From Bremerella sp. JC817 (lineage in GTDB: Bacteria; Planctomycetota; Planctomycetia; Pirellulales; Pirellulaceae), in NCBI RefSeq assembly GCF_040718835.1, contig NZ_JBFEFG010000266.1:186001-250000 (forward strand): DNA of 64,000 bases, given 5' to 3'. Position 1 is the stretch's first letter, and each line of letters opens with the position of its first letter. A program made the translations under genes and the position numbers. A model generated the notes under the pieces. The model was not told where the DNA came from, did no database searches, and saw only the letters and a program-made list of their open reading frames with translations. Positions 8,901 to 18,062 of this stretch are shown one piece after another.

Positions 8901-9776
8901 ATGCTGTTACGCTACCTCGTTTCCAACTTTCTTCGACAACAGGGCCAGACCGTGGTTCGCGATCTGGTGACTCAGCAGCTTGCCGAGCACAACACGGCCG
9001 AGGTTGCGCCGGAAGATATTCCGAAGCCAGATGTGGTGGTCGTGTTTGCCTTGGGGGTCGAATCGGCCGGTTTCAAAGAGCGGCTTCAGTCGGCCACTCC
9101 GGTGAAGATGGAGGGGAAAACGGTCACGGTCGGCAAGCTTGGTCCGCATGCGATCGGTGTCGTCGAGTCAGGTGTCGGCCGAAAGGCTGCCGGGGCAACG
9201 GTCCGCGACATTATCGATATCATCCAGCCCAAGTGGATTGTCTCGGCCGGGTTCGCCGGTGGTCTCGTGTCGGAACTGAAGCGGGGACATGTCGTGATGG
9301 CTAACTGCGTCCGCGATATCGAAGGGGGCGAAGTCGCCATCCCGCTGAACCTCACCTCAGAACAAATCGAGGCGACCCAAGGACTGGCGAGTGGAAAGCT
9401 GCTGACGGTTGACCGGATCATCGGAACGGTCGAAGAGAAGCGGCAACTGGGGGAAGAGCATGGGGTGGTCGCGGTCGAGATGGAAACGCTCGCGATCGCT
9501 CAGGTCTGCCAGGAGAAAGATACGAAGATGCTTTCGGTGCGGATCATTTCCGACACGGTCGATCAGCCGCTTCCGAAGGATCTGGAAAAGCTAATGGGCC
9601 AGAAGACCACCTCCGGCATGATCGGCGCCGCTGCCGCGACTATCTTCAATCGGCCGGGCAGCATCAAAGATATGTGGAACTTGAATACAATGGCCAATAA
9701 AGCCAGCTACAAGTTGGCCGGCTTTCTCGAAGGAGTTGTTCCGCAGCTCGACTTCGCCGTTCGTGACGATGACTAG
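8901..9776 (+). CDS. Nucleoside phosphorylase/nucleosidase family protein (MTAN- or HpnG-like)
   Basis: 291 residues. Core of the PNP/UDP phosphorylase superfamily: VVVVFALGVESAGF strand and loop, VVESGVGRKAAGA, WIVSAGFAGGL, and VAVEMETLAIAQVCQ, where the Glu of EMET normally binds the ribose hydroxyls. The superfamily cleaves N-glycosidic bonds, for example of methylthioadenosine or S-adenosylhomocysteine. HpnG, the hopanoid-pathway member, releases adenine from adenosylhopane. Squalene genes hpnC/D/E lie convergently just downstream, which makes an HpnG-like job worth testing, but no hopene cyclase or hpnH is in the window. N- and C-terminal extensions (~40 residues each) have no clear role. 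Confidence 0.75.
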   Translation: MLLRYLVSNFLRQQGQTVVRDLVTQQLAEHNTAEVAPEDIPKPDVVVVFALGVESAGFKERLQSATPVKMEGKTVTVGKLGPHAIGVVESGVGRKAAGATVRDIIDIIQPKWIVSAGFAGGLVSELKRGHVVMANCVRDIEGGEVAIPLNLTSEQIEATQGLASGKLLTVDRIIGTVEEKRQLGEEHGVVAVEMETLAIAQVCQEKDTKMLSVRIISDTVDQPLPKDLEKLMGQKTTSGMIGAAAATIFNRPGSIKDMWNLNTMANKASYKLAGFLEGVVPQLDFAVRDDD

Positions 9777-9793
9777 CCAATGGCTTCTGTCGC

Positions 9794-10189
9794 CTACGTA
9801 GTTTTCGTACCGAAACCGACGTAAGCCAGAAGTCCGGCCGAGGCAAGGAAGATCACCCATTCGACTGCGGCCAGAACGTAGGTCGTTGTGCCGATGTCGG
9901 AGAAGAGTCCAAAGCTGATCGCACGGAAGATCACCGATAAACCGTGGATCAAAACGCAGCCAATCAGTAGCGGACGCGTGGCATCGTGCATTAAGAGCGG
10001 CAGCAGGAAGATCAGTCCCCACGCAAGCTCGACACCTCCATACACCACGAAGAATTCGGACTGGCCGCTCCCTTTCTGCAGGTCGAATCCGACCGAGTTG
10101 GAGGTCTGTCCTGGAGCCGACGCGCACCACACTCCAAGAAACATGTAAGCGACGCCAACGACGGCCAGAAATATACGAGCGAGAAACAT
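9794..10189 (-). CDS. Small four-TM membrane protein (DUF4345-like)
   Basis: 131 residues from ATG 10189, which has an AAGGA ribosome-binding sequence; an upstream in-frame start at 10243 would add a non-hydrophobic stretch. Four hydrophobic segments, and the pattern QSEFFVVYGGVELAWGLIFL resembles DUF4345 integral membrane proteins, which have no known function. Its stop is 17 bases from that of the convergent nucleosidase gene. It lies downstream of hpnE on the same strand (67 bases), so it may be the last gene of the squalene operon. Confidence 0.55.
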   Translation of the reverse strand: MFLARIFLAVVGVAYMFLGVWCASAPGQTSNSVGFDLQKGSGQSEFFVVYGGVELAWGLIFLLPLLMHDATRPLLIGCVLIHGLSVIFRAISFGLFSDIGTTTYVLAAVEWVIFLASAGLLAYVGFGTKTT

Positions 10190-10256
10190 AGCGGTCCTTT
10201 CGAGTTGCCTGGAAACAAAGCTCCCAGCAGAGTAGAACCGCAAAAGAAATCAGAAG

Positions 10257-11696
10257 CTAACGGATGTCGTCGTTATTCCGAAGCCCCCAGAGCATTTTCG
10301 AGAGCAAGCTGGTGGGAAGATCGGCGTCCATCACCCGCTGGTGATAGCCATATTTTCGCAAAATCGCCTCCGCTGCGAGGTAACCGCTACGGACGGCTCC
10401 TTCCATCGTCGAAGGCCAGCCGGTCTTCGTCCAATCGCCTGCCAAGGCCAGACCAGGCAAAATCGTCCCTTGCGATGGGCGGAGTCGTTCCAGGTCGGGC
10501 GTGGCCGAGAAGACCGCTTGCTTCTCGGTAACCACTTGCTGATCGAGCAGGTAAGGGGACTGCGGCACATTGAAGGCCGAGACTAATTCCGCCAGAACTT
10601 TGCGAACCAGTTCTTCCTGCTTAATGCCGGCCAAATCTTGCGAGGCACTAATGACGACCTGGTAGTAATAGCCGGTCGTGTCTTTCAGTTGGCGAGGACC
10701 ATGGTTGAAGACCCACTGGCTGGTTCGGTCGAGCAGCACGGCATGGGGCAGCTTCGTTAAAGGTGAATCGAGCCAAAGATGAACGCTTGAAATTGGCGAC
10801 GAGTCGATCTCGTCGACGTTGTCGAGCTTCGGGATGAGGTTCTTCAGCACGGTCGAGAACAGCTTGGGCGATTGATGCCATGGGACGGCCGCAATGAAAT
10901 TCTCGTAGGTTCCTTCGCCACCCTGCCCAACGCGAACGTTGAACCGAGAGTTGAAATAAGCGACCTGACGCACGGTCGCTTGGCGATGAAACTGCACGCC
11001 CTTTTCGCCGAGACGCTGGGCGGCTTGCACGTCGAAGACATCTTGCAGGGGAATCCGCGGGACGTAGATCTGGTACGCCTGACGATTCCGCAGAAAGCCA
11101 TCGACGAATACCTTCCGTGACGCCGAGAACGAGACTTCACTCAGTGGAGCTCCCAAGGCACTGACCAACACGATCTCCCAGAATCGGCTGATCGCTTCTT
11201 CCGACTGAAGCTGTTCTTTCAGCCAGTCGTACATCTTGTAGTTGTGATACTTTTTAACTGCCGACGGAGGAGCCATCTCCCACAAGGCGGCCGCGATCCG
11301 CTTCTGATCTGGACGCGAAAGATACTTCTGCCGCCGAAATGCCGATGCCAGATGCAGCGGGGCAGGAAGCCAGTTACTGCCCGAGAATGGATGAACGCGT
11401 CCTTCGCGGTCGATGAAGTGCAGCTTCGTATCACGACGAAAGCACGACTTCAAATCAAGGCGTTCGCAAAGCCCCAGGAAGTTGGTACAGCAGCCCATCG
11501 CCACATGCTGGCAGCGATCGATCAGCGAGGGATGGTCTGAATCGCGATACGCTCCGGCGCGACCTCCGAGCGAACGCTTCGCCTCGAACAGATGAATCTC
11601 GAACGGGAAACGAGACAACGCTTCCGCCGCGGCGATCCCGGCCAGGCCGCCTCCGACGATCGCGACGCGTTGGCCTCGCATGGCGCTGAAGTCCAT
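10257..11696 (-). CDS. hpnE: Squalene-associated FAD-dependent desaturase HpnE
   Basis: 479 residues. Amine-oxidase/phytoene-desaturase fold: N-terminal dinucleotide motif VAIVGGGLAGIAAAEAL, then LFEAKRSLGGRAGAY, and C-terminal FAD signature LALAGDWTKTGWPSTMEGAVRSG. In the HpnCDE route, HpnE reduces hydroxysqualene to squalene. Its ATG overlaps the hpnD stop by one base (TGATG, 11694-11698), so translation is coupled. The N-terminal sequence, cytoplasmic with no signal peptide, fits a membrane-peripheral flavoprotein. Confidence 0.9.
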   Translation of the reverse strand: MDFSAMRGQRVAIVGGGLAGIAAAEALSRFPFEIHLFEAKRSLGGRAGAYRDSDHPSLIDRCQHVAMGCCTNFLGLCERLDLKSCFRRDTKLHFIDREGRVHPFSGSNWLPAPLHLASAFRRQKYLSRPDQKRIAAALWEMAPPSAVKKYHNYKMYDWLKEQLQSEEAISRFWEIVLVSALGAPLSEVSFSASRKVFVDGFLRNRQAYQIYVPRIPLQDVFDVQAAQRLGEKGVQFHRQATVRQVAYFNSRFNVRVGQGGEGTYENFIAAVPWHQSPKLFSTVLKNLIPKLDNVDEIDSSPISSVHLWLDSPLTKLPHAVLLDRTSQWVFNHGPRQLKDTTGYYYQVVISASQDLAGIKQEELVRKVLAELVSAFNVPQSPYLLDQQVVTEKQAVFSATPDLERLRPSQGTILPGLALAGDWTKTGWPSTMEGAVRSGYLAAEAILRKYGYHQRVMDADLPTSLLSKMLWGLRNNDDIR

Positions 11697-12580
11697 CAGG
11701 TTCCCTCCGTCGATAAGGTTCGACGCGAACCGAGCGGCATTCGCGACATGGCCAGTCGGGCCAGCAAGGTGACCTTACGCCACGACCCAACTTGGATCTT
11801 GCGACGAAGGACTTCCGTCGGTTGCCGAGCAATTTGAACCAACAGGTGATGATACGTTTCGGTCATCGCATCGTAGATGCTCCGGCCATCAGGTTGCAAA
11901 TCGCCGCATAAATCCTGGGCCTGGGCGAAGAGACTTTCGGCTCGCTCGATCTGGAACCGCATCATCGGCTCGAACCCCGGCGACAGCTTACCCTCCAGCA
12001 GTGATTGTTCGGACACCTCGAACTGTGCCAGTTCGTCCTGCGGCAAATAGATGCGGCCACGCTGAGCGTCTTCGCGAATGTCGCGGAGAATGTTCGTTAA
12101 TTGAAACGCGATGCCGGCAGCGATCGCTGCCTCGCGATTGAAGTTGGGCCGGATGCCCCAGATCGGCAAGCAGCTTAGGCCAATCGCCGATGCTACCTGG
12201 TAGCAGTAGTGCTTCAGTTCCGGAAAGTCGGCGAAGCGGGTTCGGGTCAGGTCGCTTTCCACGCCATCGATCGACTCGAACAGGTACTGCGGTGGAATCT
12301 CGTACCGCCGAACCGTGTCGACGACTGCTGGTAGGCGGGCATCGAGGTAATCGTCGGCGAGGGCCGCTTTCAGTTGGTGACGCCAGGCTTCGAGCTGGAT
12401 CGACTGCTCGGTTCCTTCGGCATCGGCCAGGTCGTCGGTGTGACGGAAGAATGCATATAAAGCGTACATCGCCTGACGTTTCGCACGCGGCAAGAACCAG
12501 AACGATAGCAGGAAGTTCGATCGCGACTGGCGTGAAAGCTGTCGGCACAGGGCATAGCTATCGGCGAGCGTTGTCGTCAT
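11696..12580 (-). CDS. hpnD: Presqualene diphosphate synthase HpnD
   Basis: 294 residues from ATG 12580; the frame is open much further upstream but that part lies inside hpnC. Squalene/phytoene synthase fold with first Asp-rich motif HTDDLADAEG and second motif LTNILRDIREDAQRGRIYLP, both of which bind the Mg-diphosphate of farnesyl diphosphate. HpnD condenses two farnesyl diphosphates to presqualene diphosphate. Its start overlaps the hpnC stop by four bases (ATGA, 12577-12580). Assigned to HpnD rather than HpnC by its place between hpnC and hpnE and its canonical DDLAD motif. Confidence 0.88.
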   Translation of the reverse strand: MTTTLADSYALCRQLSRQSRSNFLLSFWFLPRAKRQAMYALYAFFRHTDDLADAEGTEQSIQLEAWRHQLKAALADDYLDARLPAVVDTVRRYEIPPQYLFESIDGVESDLTRTRFADFPELKHYCYQVASAIGLSCLPIWGIRPNFNREAAIAAGIAFQLTNILRDIREDAQRGRIYLPQDELAQFEVSEQSLLEGKLSPGFEPMMRFQIERAESLFAQAQDLCGDLQPDGRSIYDAMTETYHHLLVQIARQPTEVLRRKIQVGSWRKVTLLARLAMSRMPLGSRRTLSTEGT

Positions 12581-13524
12581 GCCGGCACCTCGTAGGCATG
12601 ACTGCCAAACGGTTTCTTTCGGACATGAATGTCCCACCAGGAACGCATGAGCAGCTTCGCCTTGGTCGCCTTGCTGACCTTCGGACGATGATTCCAGGTA
12701 TCGAATTCGTATTGGCGAATTTGCTTCAAGATGGCCTGGCCACCACGAACGAACAAGGCGATGTCGACCTTGAGGTTCGAGGGAAAGTAATCGACGATCG
12801 GTGCGCCAGCGGCCAGCAGTTGGTCGGCTCGGCGGACTTGGTACTCCATCAACTGTTGGAAGGCCTCGTCTTCGGCACACTTCGGCATGTCGTCGATGGA
12901 AAGACCAAACTGCTGGAAGTCTTCGGCCGGGATATAGATACGTCCCATCTCGAAGTCGCGGCGAACATCTTGCCAGAAGTTCGCCAATTGCAGCCCAGTG
13001 CAAACGCGATCGGAATAAACGACCGCTTCCGGCGTATAGCATCGCCCGAGGTACATCACCAACCGGCCGACCGGATCGGCCGAGTTGCGGCAATAAGCCA
13101 GCAGGTCGCGATAAGTCGCGTAGCGTTTCTTGGTTTTATCTTGCCGGAAAGCGATCAGCAGATTGCGGAGCGGGGTGATCGGAATCTTGAACTCGTGGAT
13201 CGTTCGTTTCAGGGCCACAAAGACCGGGTGGTGGGCTTCCTGTTGATAGCATGACTCGAGCTGTTCTTCCCACCAGGCAAGCAGCTTGAGCCCTTCGGCA
13301 TCGTCAGCGATCTCGTCCGCCAGGTTATCTGCCCAGCGGCAATACGCGTAAATGGCCGCAAAATGGGGGTGCAATTCGGTCGGCAGGAACCAACTGATGA
13401 CCGAGAAGTTCTCGTACGAAGAGGCCGTGAAGTCCTGGCAATAGGCGTAGGCGTCCTGCGTGCTGGGCGTTTGCCAACTGGCTTGGGGACCGTAATTCAC
13501 CAGTTGATATAAGAAAGGAGTCAC
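12577..13524 (-). CDS. hpnC: Hydroxysqualene synthase HpnC
   Basis: 315 residues. Second squalene-synthase-fold protein of the operon: first motif RWADNLADEIAD, second motif LANFWQDVRRDFEMGRIYIP. HpnC converts presqualene diphosphate to hydroxysqualene. It is the first gene of the hpnC-hpnD-hpnE operon, transcribed away from ispH with about 190 bases between them that should hold both promoters. The order C-D-E matches bacterial hopanoid loci. Confidence 0.88.
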   Translation of the reverse strand: MTPFLYQLVNYGPQASWQTPSTQDAYAYCQDFTASSYENFSVISWFLPTELHPHFAAIYAYCRWADNLADEIADDAEGLKLLAWWEEQLESCYQQEAHHPVFVALKRTIHEFKIPITPLRNLLIAFRQDKTKKRYATYRDLLAYCRNSADPVGRLVMYLGRCYTPEAVVYSDRVCTGLQLANFWQDVRRDFEMGRIYIPAEDFQQFGLSIDDMPKCAEDEAFQQLMEYQVRRADQLLAAGAPIVDYFPSNLKVDIALFVRGGQAILKQIRQYEFDTWNHRPKVSKATKAKLLMRSWWDIHVRKKPFGSHAYEVPA

Positions 13525-13714
13525 GCGTTATCCGGAAAGGTTGGCCGTCGGTTGCTGTCCTGGGGGCGATCGCAAACTTCCAATTTTGCGGGAATTTACC
13601 CACCAAAGAAAGGCCGATTCCTTGATGGGTGCTGGCATTGGCCAGCGACCGCCGCTCTATTCCCTCTAGAAGGGTTGCGGTAAGATGCAAGGTATGGAGG
13701 AGGATCTCAGACCC

Positions 13715-14653
13715 ATGAAAGTGATTTTAGCAAGTCCACGCGGCTTTTGTGCCGGGGTGAACATGGCCATCGAGTGCCTCGATTTGGCCCTCAAGTCGTT
13801 TGGTGCGCCGGTCTACGTCTATCACGAGATCGTCCACAACAAATACGTGGTCGAAACCTTCAAAAAGAAGGGCGCGATCTTTGTGGACGACCTGGAAGAG
13901 GTCCCTCCGAAGTCAATCTTGCTGTTCAGCGCTCACGGGGTCTCGCCCGAGATCCGCAAGGCGGCCAAAGATCGCGATCTGACGGCGATCGATGCGACCT
14001 GCCCGCTGGTGACCAAGGTCCATCTGGAAGCGATCAAATTCGCCAAGCTGGGTTACACGATCTGTCTGATCGGTCACGAAGGCCACGACGAAGTGATCGG
14101 CACCATGGGCGAAGCGCCGGAAGCGATCGTCCTGGTCGAGACCGAAGAAGATGTCGACAAGCTCGAGATCGCCGATCCTGAAAAGCTGGCTTACCTGACG
14201 CAGACGACGCTGTCGGTCGACGACGCGACACGCATCATCAATCGGCTGAAGGCCCGCTTCCCCGAAATCAAAGGCCCACCGAAGGCCGACATCTGCTACG
14301 CCACCCAGAACCGCCAAGAAGCCGTGCGAATCCTGGGATCGGAAGCGCAGCTGGTGCTGGTTCTGGGAAGCCAGAACAGCTCGAACAGCCAACGTCTGAA
14401 AGAACTGGCCAAAGAGTCAGGCATTCCTGGCTACCTGATCGACGGCGCCAACGACATTCAGCGCGAATGGTTCGAGGGCGTGGAAAACGTTCTGGTGACC
14501 GCCGGCGCGAGTGCTCCGGAAGATGTCGTTCAGGAATGCCTTGATTACCTGGTCGAGAAGTTCGACGCCACGATCGAAACCCGTTCGATCCGCGAAGAAG
14601 AAGTGCACTTCCCACTGCCGAAGGAACTGCGAAAGTTGGTTTCGATTACGTAG
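13715..14653 (+). CDS. ispH: 4-hydroxy-3-methylbut-2-enyl diphosphate reductase
   Basis: 312 residues from ATG 13715, chosen because GGAGGAGGA lies 11 bases upstream and the protein then begins MKVILASPRGFCAGV as in the family. IspH (LytB) makes IPP and DMAPP in the last step of the MEP pathway. The three [4Fe-4S] cysteines are Cys12, Cys96 and Cys194; His41 (HNKYVV), His74 (SAHGV), His124 and Glu126 (GHDEV) line the active site, and SQNSSNSQRL binds the diphosphate. It is divergent from hpnCDE, so precursor supply and squalene synthesis share one intergenic region. Confidence 0.97.
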   Translation: MKVILASPRGFCAGVNMAIECLDLALKSFGAPVYVYHEIVHNKYVVETFKKKGAIFVDDLEEVPPKSILLFSAHGVSPEIRKAAKDRDLTAIDATCPLVTKVHLEAIKFAKLGYTICLIGHEGHDEVIGTMGEAPEAIVLVETEEDVDKLEIADPEKLAYLTQTTLSVDDATRIINRLKARFPEIKGPPKADICYATQNRQEAVRILGSEAQLVLVLGSQNSSNSQRLKELAKESGIPGYLIDGANDIQREWFEGVENVLVTAGASAPEDVVQECLDYLVEKFDATIETRSIREEEVHFPLPKELRKLVSIT

Positions 14654-14696
14654 CACGAACGGCACGAAATCGAGCCATCCGCTCGAAATCCATTCG

Positions 14697-14722
14697 TAAA
14701 AAAAGCCCACGTGATCGTGGGC
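14697..14722. terminator. Bidirectional terminator between ispH and the DUF1080 gene
   Basis: Stem AGCCCACG (14704-14711) / CGTGGGCT (14716... with 4-base loop) extended by an A run before (14698-14703) and a T run after, so that both strands have stem plus T tract. It serves ispH on the plus strand (44 bases after its stop) and the convergent DUF1080 gene that ends at 14739. Confidence 0.85.
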
Positions 14723-14738
14723 TTTTTCTGTTCGGGGA

Positions 14739-15965
14739 TTACTCGCTTACGCGATTCAAAGGCCAGCGTTCTGGCAGTTCTTGAATCTCGAAGTTCTTAA
14801 ACAGAACGTCGGTGGTGGGGTCGTGCCCTTGCAGGATGATCGTGCCCGCTTCCAGGCGTTGGCCTTTGCGAGGGTTGGCGTCAGGCTTGCGATCGTCGGT
14901 CCAATCGGTCACCTGGTAACCGTTCACCCAGACCGAGATGTGGGCACCTTCGGCGATCAGCGTCTTGGTGAGCCATTCTTTGTCTTTGCTCACCACTTTT
15001 CGGGCGACACAGCGGCGGAAGATCGCTCCGGTTCCGCTATCGAGCGGTTTGGTCGGATCGTCCCCTTCGATGCCGTTATGGATCTGGCTTTCATAGCCAT
15101 TCATCTTCTCGCCAGGGATGCTGCGGAAGAAGAGGCCTGAGTTCAGGTTTTCGGCGTTGGTCTTGGCATCCATCTGCAAGACGAAGTTGGCGTAGACGCC
15201 TTCTGTTTCGAGCTGACCAGGACCGTTCTCGGCATGGATCTCGCCTTCTTCGGTGACGCTGAACTTGGTGGCGTATTCCGGGTAAGTCTTCCAGCCGCTG
15301 AGGTCTTTGCCGTTGAAGATCGATTTCAGCCCGAGCGGTTTCAAGGCGATGTTACGAAACTGAACCTTGCCACCGTTATGCTGCAAGCCAATGAATCCTT
15401 TGCCCAGGTAATCTCGGTCTTCGAGCGTCGAGACAACTTCGCCGTCCAGCTTCACTTCGATCAGCGGACCCTGGCAGCGGACCTCGAAGGTATGCCACTC
15501 GCCAGGTTTACATTCCGGCGTGACCTTCTCTCGAGCCACCAGGCTGCCGGTCGGGAACGAGTTGCTGGGCGGGGCGATGTTCAGTTCATAGCAGTCGTAG
15601 GAAGGACTCTTCGGCTTGGGGCTCGACCGCAGGAAGATCCCGCTGTTGGTATCCTTATCCGCTTTAAAATCGACCTTCAGATCGAAGTCGGCGAACTGGG
15701 TCGTCGTGCAGAGCAAGCCGACATCGCCGCTGGTGACCTGGATGGTACCGTCGACCACTTTCCAGTCATTCTTGGCCATGGCTTTCCATCCGAAGAGGGT
15801 TTCGCCGTCGAATAGCGAAATCCAGCCATCTTCGATTTCTTCCGGCGTCAGTCCCGGCGTTTGACCCCAGGCCGTGGCCTGCGGAGCGATGCCACTCCCG
15901 ATCAACCCAAGCAGCAAGATCGATAAAAACGGAGCTTTGGAGGAAAAGCGAGCGGCAAAAGGCAT
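14739..15965 (-). CDS. Secreted protein with two DUF1080 (3-keto-disaccharide hydrolase) domains
   Basis: 408 residues from ATG 15965, followed by a signal peptide (hydrophobic LSILLLGLIGSGI, cleavage near TAWGQ). Two copies of the DUF1080 concanavalin-like fold: domain 1 starts at GWISLFDGETLFGWKA and domain 2 at KSIFNGKDLSGWKTYP; each holds an NSGIFLRS or NSGLFFRS strand and a Gly-rich FIGLQHNG or IILQGHD strand. Some family members hydrolyse 3-ketoglycosides; the fold is strongly expanded in planctomycetes. The substrate here is unknown; an exported role in polysaccharide use is the best guess. Confidence 0.85.
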   Translation of the reverse strand: MPFAARFSSKAPFLSILLLGLIGSGIAPQATAWGQTPGLTPEEIEDGWISLFDGETLFGWKAMAKNDWKVVDGTIQVTSGDVGLLCTTTQFADFDLKVDFKADKDTNSGIFLRSSPKPKSPSYDCYELNIAPPSNSFPTGSLVAREKVTPECKPGEWHTFEVRCQGPLIEVKLDGEVVSTLEDRDYLGKGFIGLQHNGGKVQFRNIALKPLGLKSIFNGKDLSGWKTYPEYATKFSVTEEGEIHAENGPGQLETEGVYANFVLQMDAKTNAENLNSGLFFRSIPGEKMNGYESQIHNGIEGDDPTKPLDSGTGAIFRRCVARKVVSKDKEWLTKTLIAEGAHISVWVNGYQVTDWTDDRKPDANPRKGQRLEAGTIILQGHDPTTDVLFKNFEIQELPERWPLNRVSE

Positions 15966-16151
15966 GACGTGTCGTTCCTGGGCGGGAATAAAAGGACCTA
16001 ATCGGGCCAATAGGTAGAAGTCTCTAACCTAAAGAAATGATTAGGGTTTGGGAAGATCCGCGGGGTTTGCTCTGAGCGGGGCGTAAGGTAGGTTAAAGGT
16101 CCGTGGGGATGCCAGCGCCCTCTATTGCGCCGGCGATCGGGAGATGGTGTT

Positions 16152-18062
16152 GTGGAAGAAAAGCTTTACCTGCTTTATTTTGCCGGTATTTTGGCCCTGG
16201 GCATTAGCGCGCAGTGGCTCTCCTGGCGATTGCGACTCCCCTCCATCCTGCTGCTGTTGGCATTTGGGTTTTTGGCCAGCTTCTTGCCTCAAAACCCAGA
16301 CGAAATGATCGGGCGGGAAGTTTTATTTCCCATCGTCTCGCTTTCGGTCGCCGTCATTCTGTTTGAAGGAGGGATGAGCCTGCGCTTTGCGGAACTCCGT
16401 GAAGTGGGCCCAGCCCTAGGCGGCCTGGTAACCATTGGTGCGCTCATTGTTTGGGGGCTCGCCTCTTTGGCGGCTTATTTCGTCGTGGGCTTCTCGCCCG
16501 CCATTGCCGCGGTGGTGGGGGCGATTGTGGTGGTGACCGGTCCGACGGTGGTTGGGCCGCTGTTAAGTCATATCAGGCCTTCTCGAAAGATTGGCTCGCT
16601 GGCCAAGTGGGAAGGGATCGTGATCGACCCGATCGGGGCCGTCCTGGCGGTTCTCGTGTTCGAGTTCATCATGAAGACGGGCGAAGGGGCGACCTGGGTG
16701 ACGCCTCTCTGGTCGATCGCCATGACCATTCTGGTCGGCGTGGTGCTGGGTGTGCTGACCGCCTACATGATGATCTTCTCGCTGAAGAGCTACTGGATTC
16801 CCGACTTCCTGCACAACGCGTTCATCCTGGCGGTATTGCTGCTGGTGTTCGCGGCCTCGAACTACATTCAATCGGAATCAGGTCTGTTAACGGTGACCGT
16901 GCTCGGTCTGTTGATGGCCAATCAAAAGCAGATTCCGGTGCGCCATATCTTCGAATTCAAAGAGAACCTCCGCGTTCTGTTGATCTCGTGCTTGTTCATC
17001 GTTCTGGCGGCTCGTATTCCGCTGTCGACACTCATCGAAGTGGGCTGGGTTGGCCTGCTGTTTGTCGCACTGCTGATTGTGGTGGTGCGTCCGGCTTCGG
17101 TCTTCCTGTCGACCTTCGGAAGTGGTTTGAACTGGCGGGAGAAGACGTTTCTCTGCTTTATGGCTCCGCGCGGGATCGTGGCGGCTGCGGTCGGTTCGAT
17201 TTTCTCGTTCGAGCTGACTCACCATGCTGAAAACCTCGACCTGAAGCAGATCGGAAGCCTGAACGAAGGCGAACTGGTCGTGCCGGTCGTCTTTATGGTG
17301 ATTGTTGGCACGGTGACCTTCTACGGTCTTACGGCGGCGCCCGTTTCGCGGTGGCTCGGCTTGGCCAGTCCGGCACCCCAGGGGGTGCTAATCGCCGGGG
17401 CGGATCGTTGGATCCGCGAACTGGCGGTGATGATTAAGAACGCCGGCTTCCATGTCGTGCTGGTCGATACCAACTTCCGCAACATCACTGCCGCACGTAT
17501 GCAGGGGCTTTCCGCCCAGTGTGCGAGTATTCTGTCCGACTTTGTTAGCGAAGAACTCAACCTTGGTGGTGTCGGTCGACTGCTGGCCGCGACTCCGAAT
17601 GACGAGGTGAACTCGCTCGCCTGTATGGAGTTCACGCACCTGTTCGGACGCAAAGAAGTGTTCCAGCTTAGCCCCTGGGACTCCGGTTCTGGCAAGCGTC
17701 AGTCGGTTTCGGATCACTTGCGGGGCCGCGTGATCTTCGGGCACGGGCTCGACTTCTATAAGATCGCTCGCCGCGTGACCGCTGGTGCTCAGTTCAAGAA
17801 GACGTCGATCACCGAAGAGTTCACCTACCACGACTTCCAGCAGACACATGGCGAGTCGGCCACGCTGCTATTTGTCATCACAGAAACCAACCGCTTGCGG
17901 ATGGTGACGGCCGACGACAGTTTCGTGCCGAAGGCTGGCCAGACGATCATCGCGCTGATCGATGCTCGCCCGGAACCGATCAAGCTTCCGCCGAAGAGCG
18001 ATGGTGACGGCGATTCTAGCCCGCCGGAAGAATCGCCAGCGAAACCAGCGGAATCTTCGTAA
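16152..18062 (+). CDS. Monovalent cation:proton antiporter with C-terminal nucleotide-binding-like region
   Basis: 636 residues from GTG 16152 (GGGAG 8 bases upstream); a TTG at 16125 is an alternative. Residues ~1-400 have about 12 membrane segments of the CPA1/CPA2 family with VVVTGPTVVGPLL and WEGIVIDPIGAVLAVLVFEF, the latter carrying the Asp expected in the ion site. The ~230-residue tail begins with GVLIAGADRWIRELAVMIKNAGF, a Rossmann-like start reminiscent of TrkA-N/RCK domains, and continues to a second small domain, so nucleotide gating is likely. The last 47 bases overlap the convergent gene 18016-18417, and the last ~25 residues are Ser/Pro/Glu/Lys-rich. Confidence 0.85.
   Translation: MEEKLYLLYFAGILALGISAQWLSWRLRLPSILLLLAFGFLASFLPQNPDEMIGREVLFPIVSLSVAVILFEGGMSLRFAELREVGPALGGLVTIGALIVWGLASLAAYFVVGFSPAIAAVVGAIVVVTGPTVVGPLLSHIRPSRKIGSLAKWEGIVIDPIGAVLAVLVFEFIMKTGEGATWVTPLWSIAMTILVGVVLGVLTAYMMIFSLKSYWIPDFLHNAFILAVLLLVFAASNYIQSESGLLTVTVLGLLMANQKQIPVRHIFEFKENLRVLLISCLFIVLAARIPLSTLIEVGWVGLLFVALLIVVVRPASVFLSTFGSGLNWREKTFLCFMAPRGIVAAAVGSIFSFELTHHAENLDLKQIGSLNEGELVVPVVFMVIVGTVTFYGLTAAPVSRWLGLASPAPQGVLIAGADRWIRELAVMIKNAGFHVVLVDTNFRNITAARMQGLSAQCASILSDFVSEELNLGGVGRLLAATPNDEVNSLACMEFTHLFGRKEVFQLSPWDSGSGKRQSVSDHLRGRVIFGHGLDFYKIARRVTAGAQFKKTSITEEFTYHDFQQTHGESATLLFVITETNRLRMVTADDSFVPKAGQTIIALIDARPEPIKLPPKSDGDGDSSPPEESPAKPAESS

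Noticed and set aside
12581..13093. Long upstream extension of hpnD in frame
   Set aside because: It runs inside hpnC; the HpnD protein begins normally at ATG 12580, which overlaps the hpnC stop in a typical coupling arrangement.
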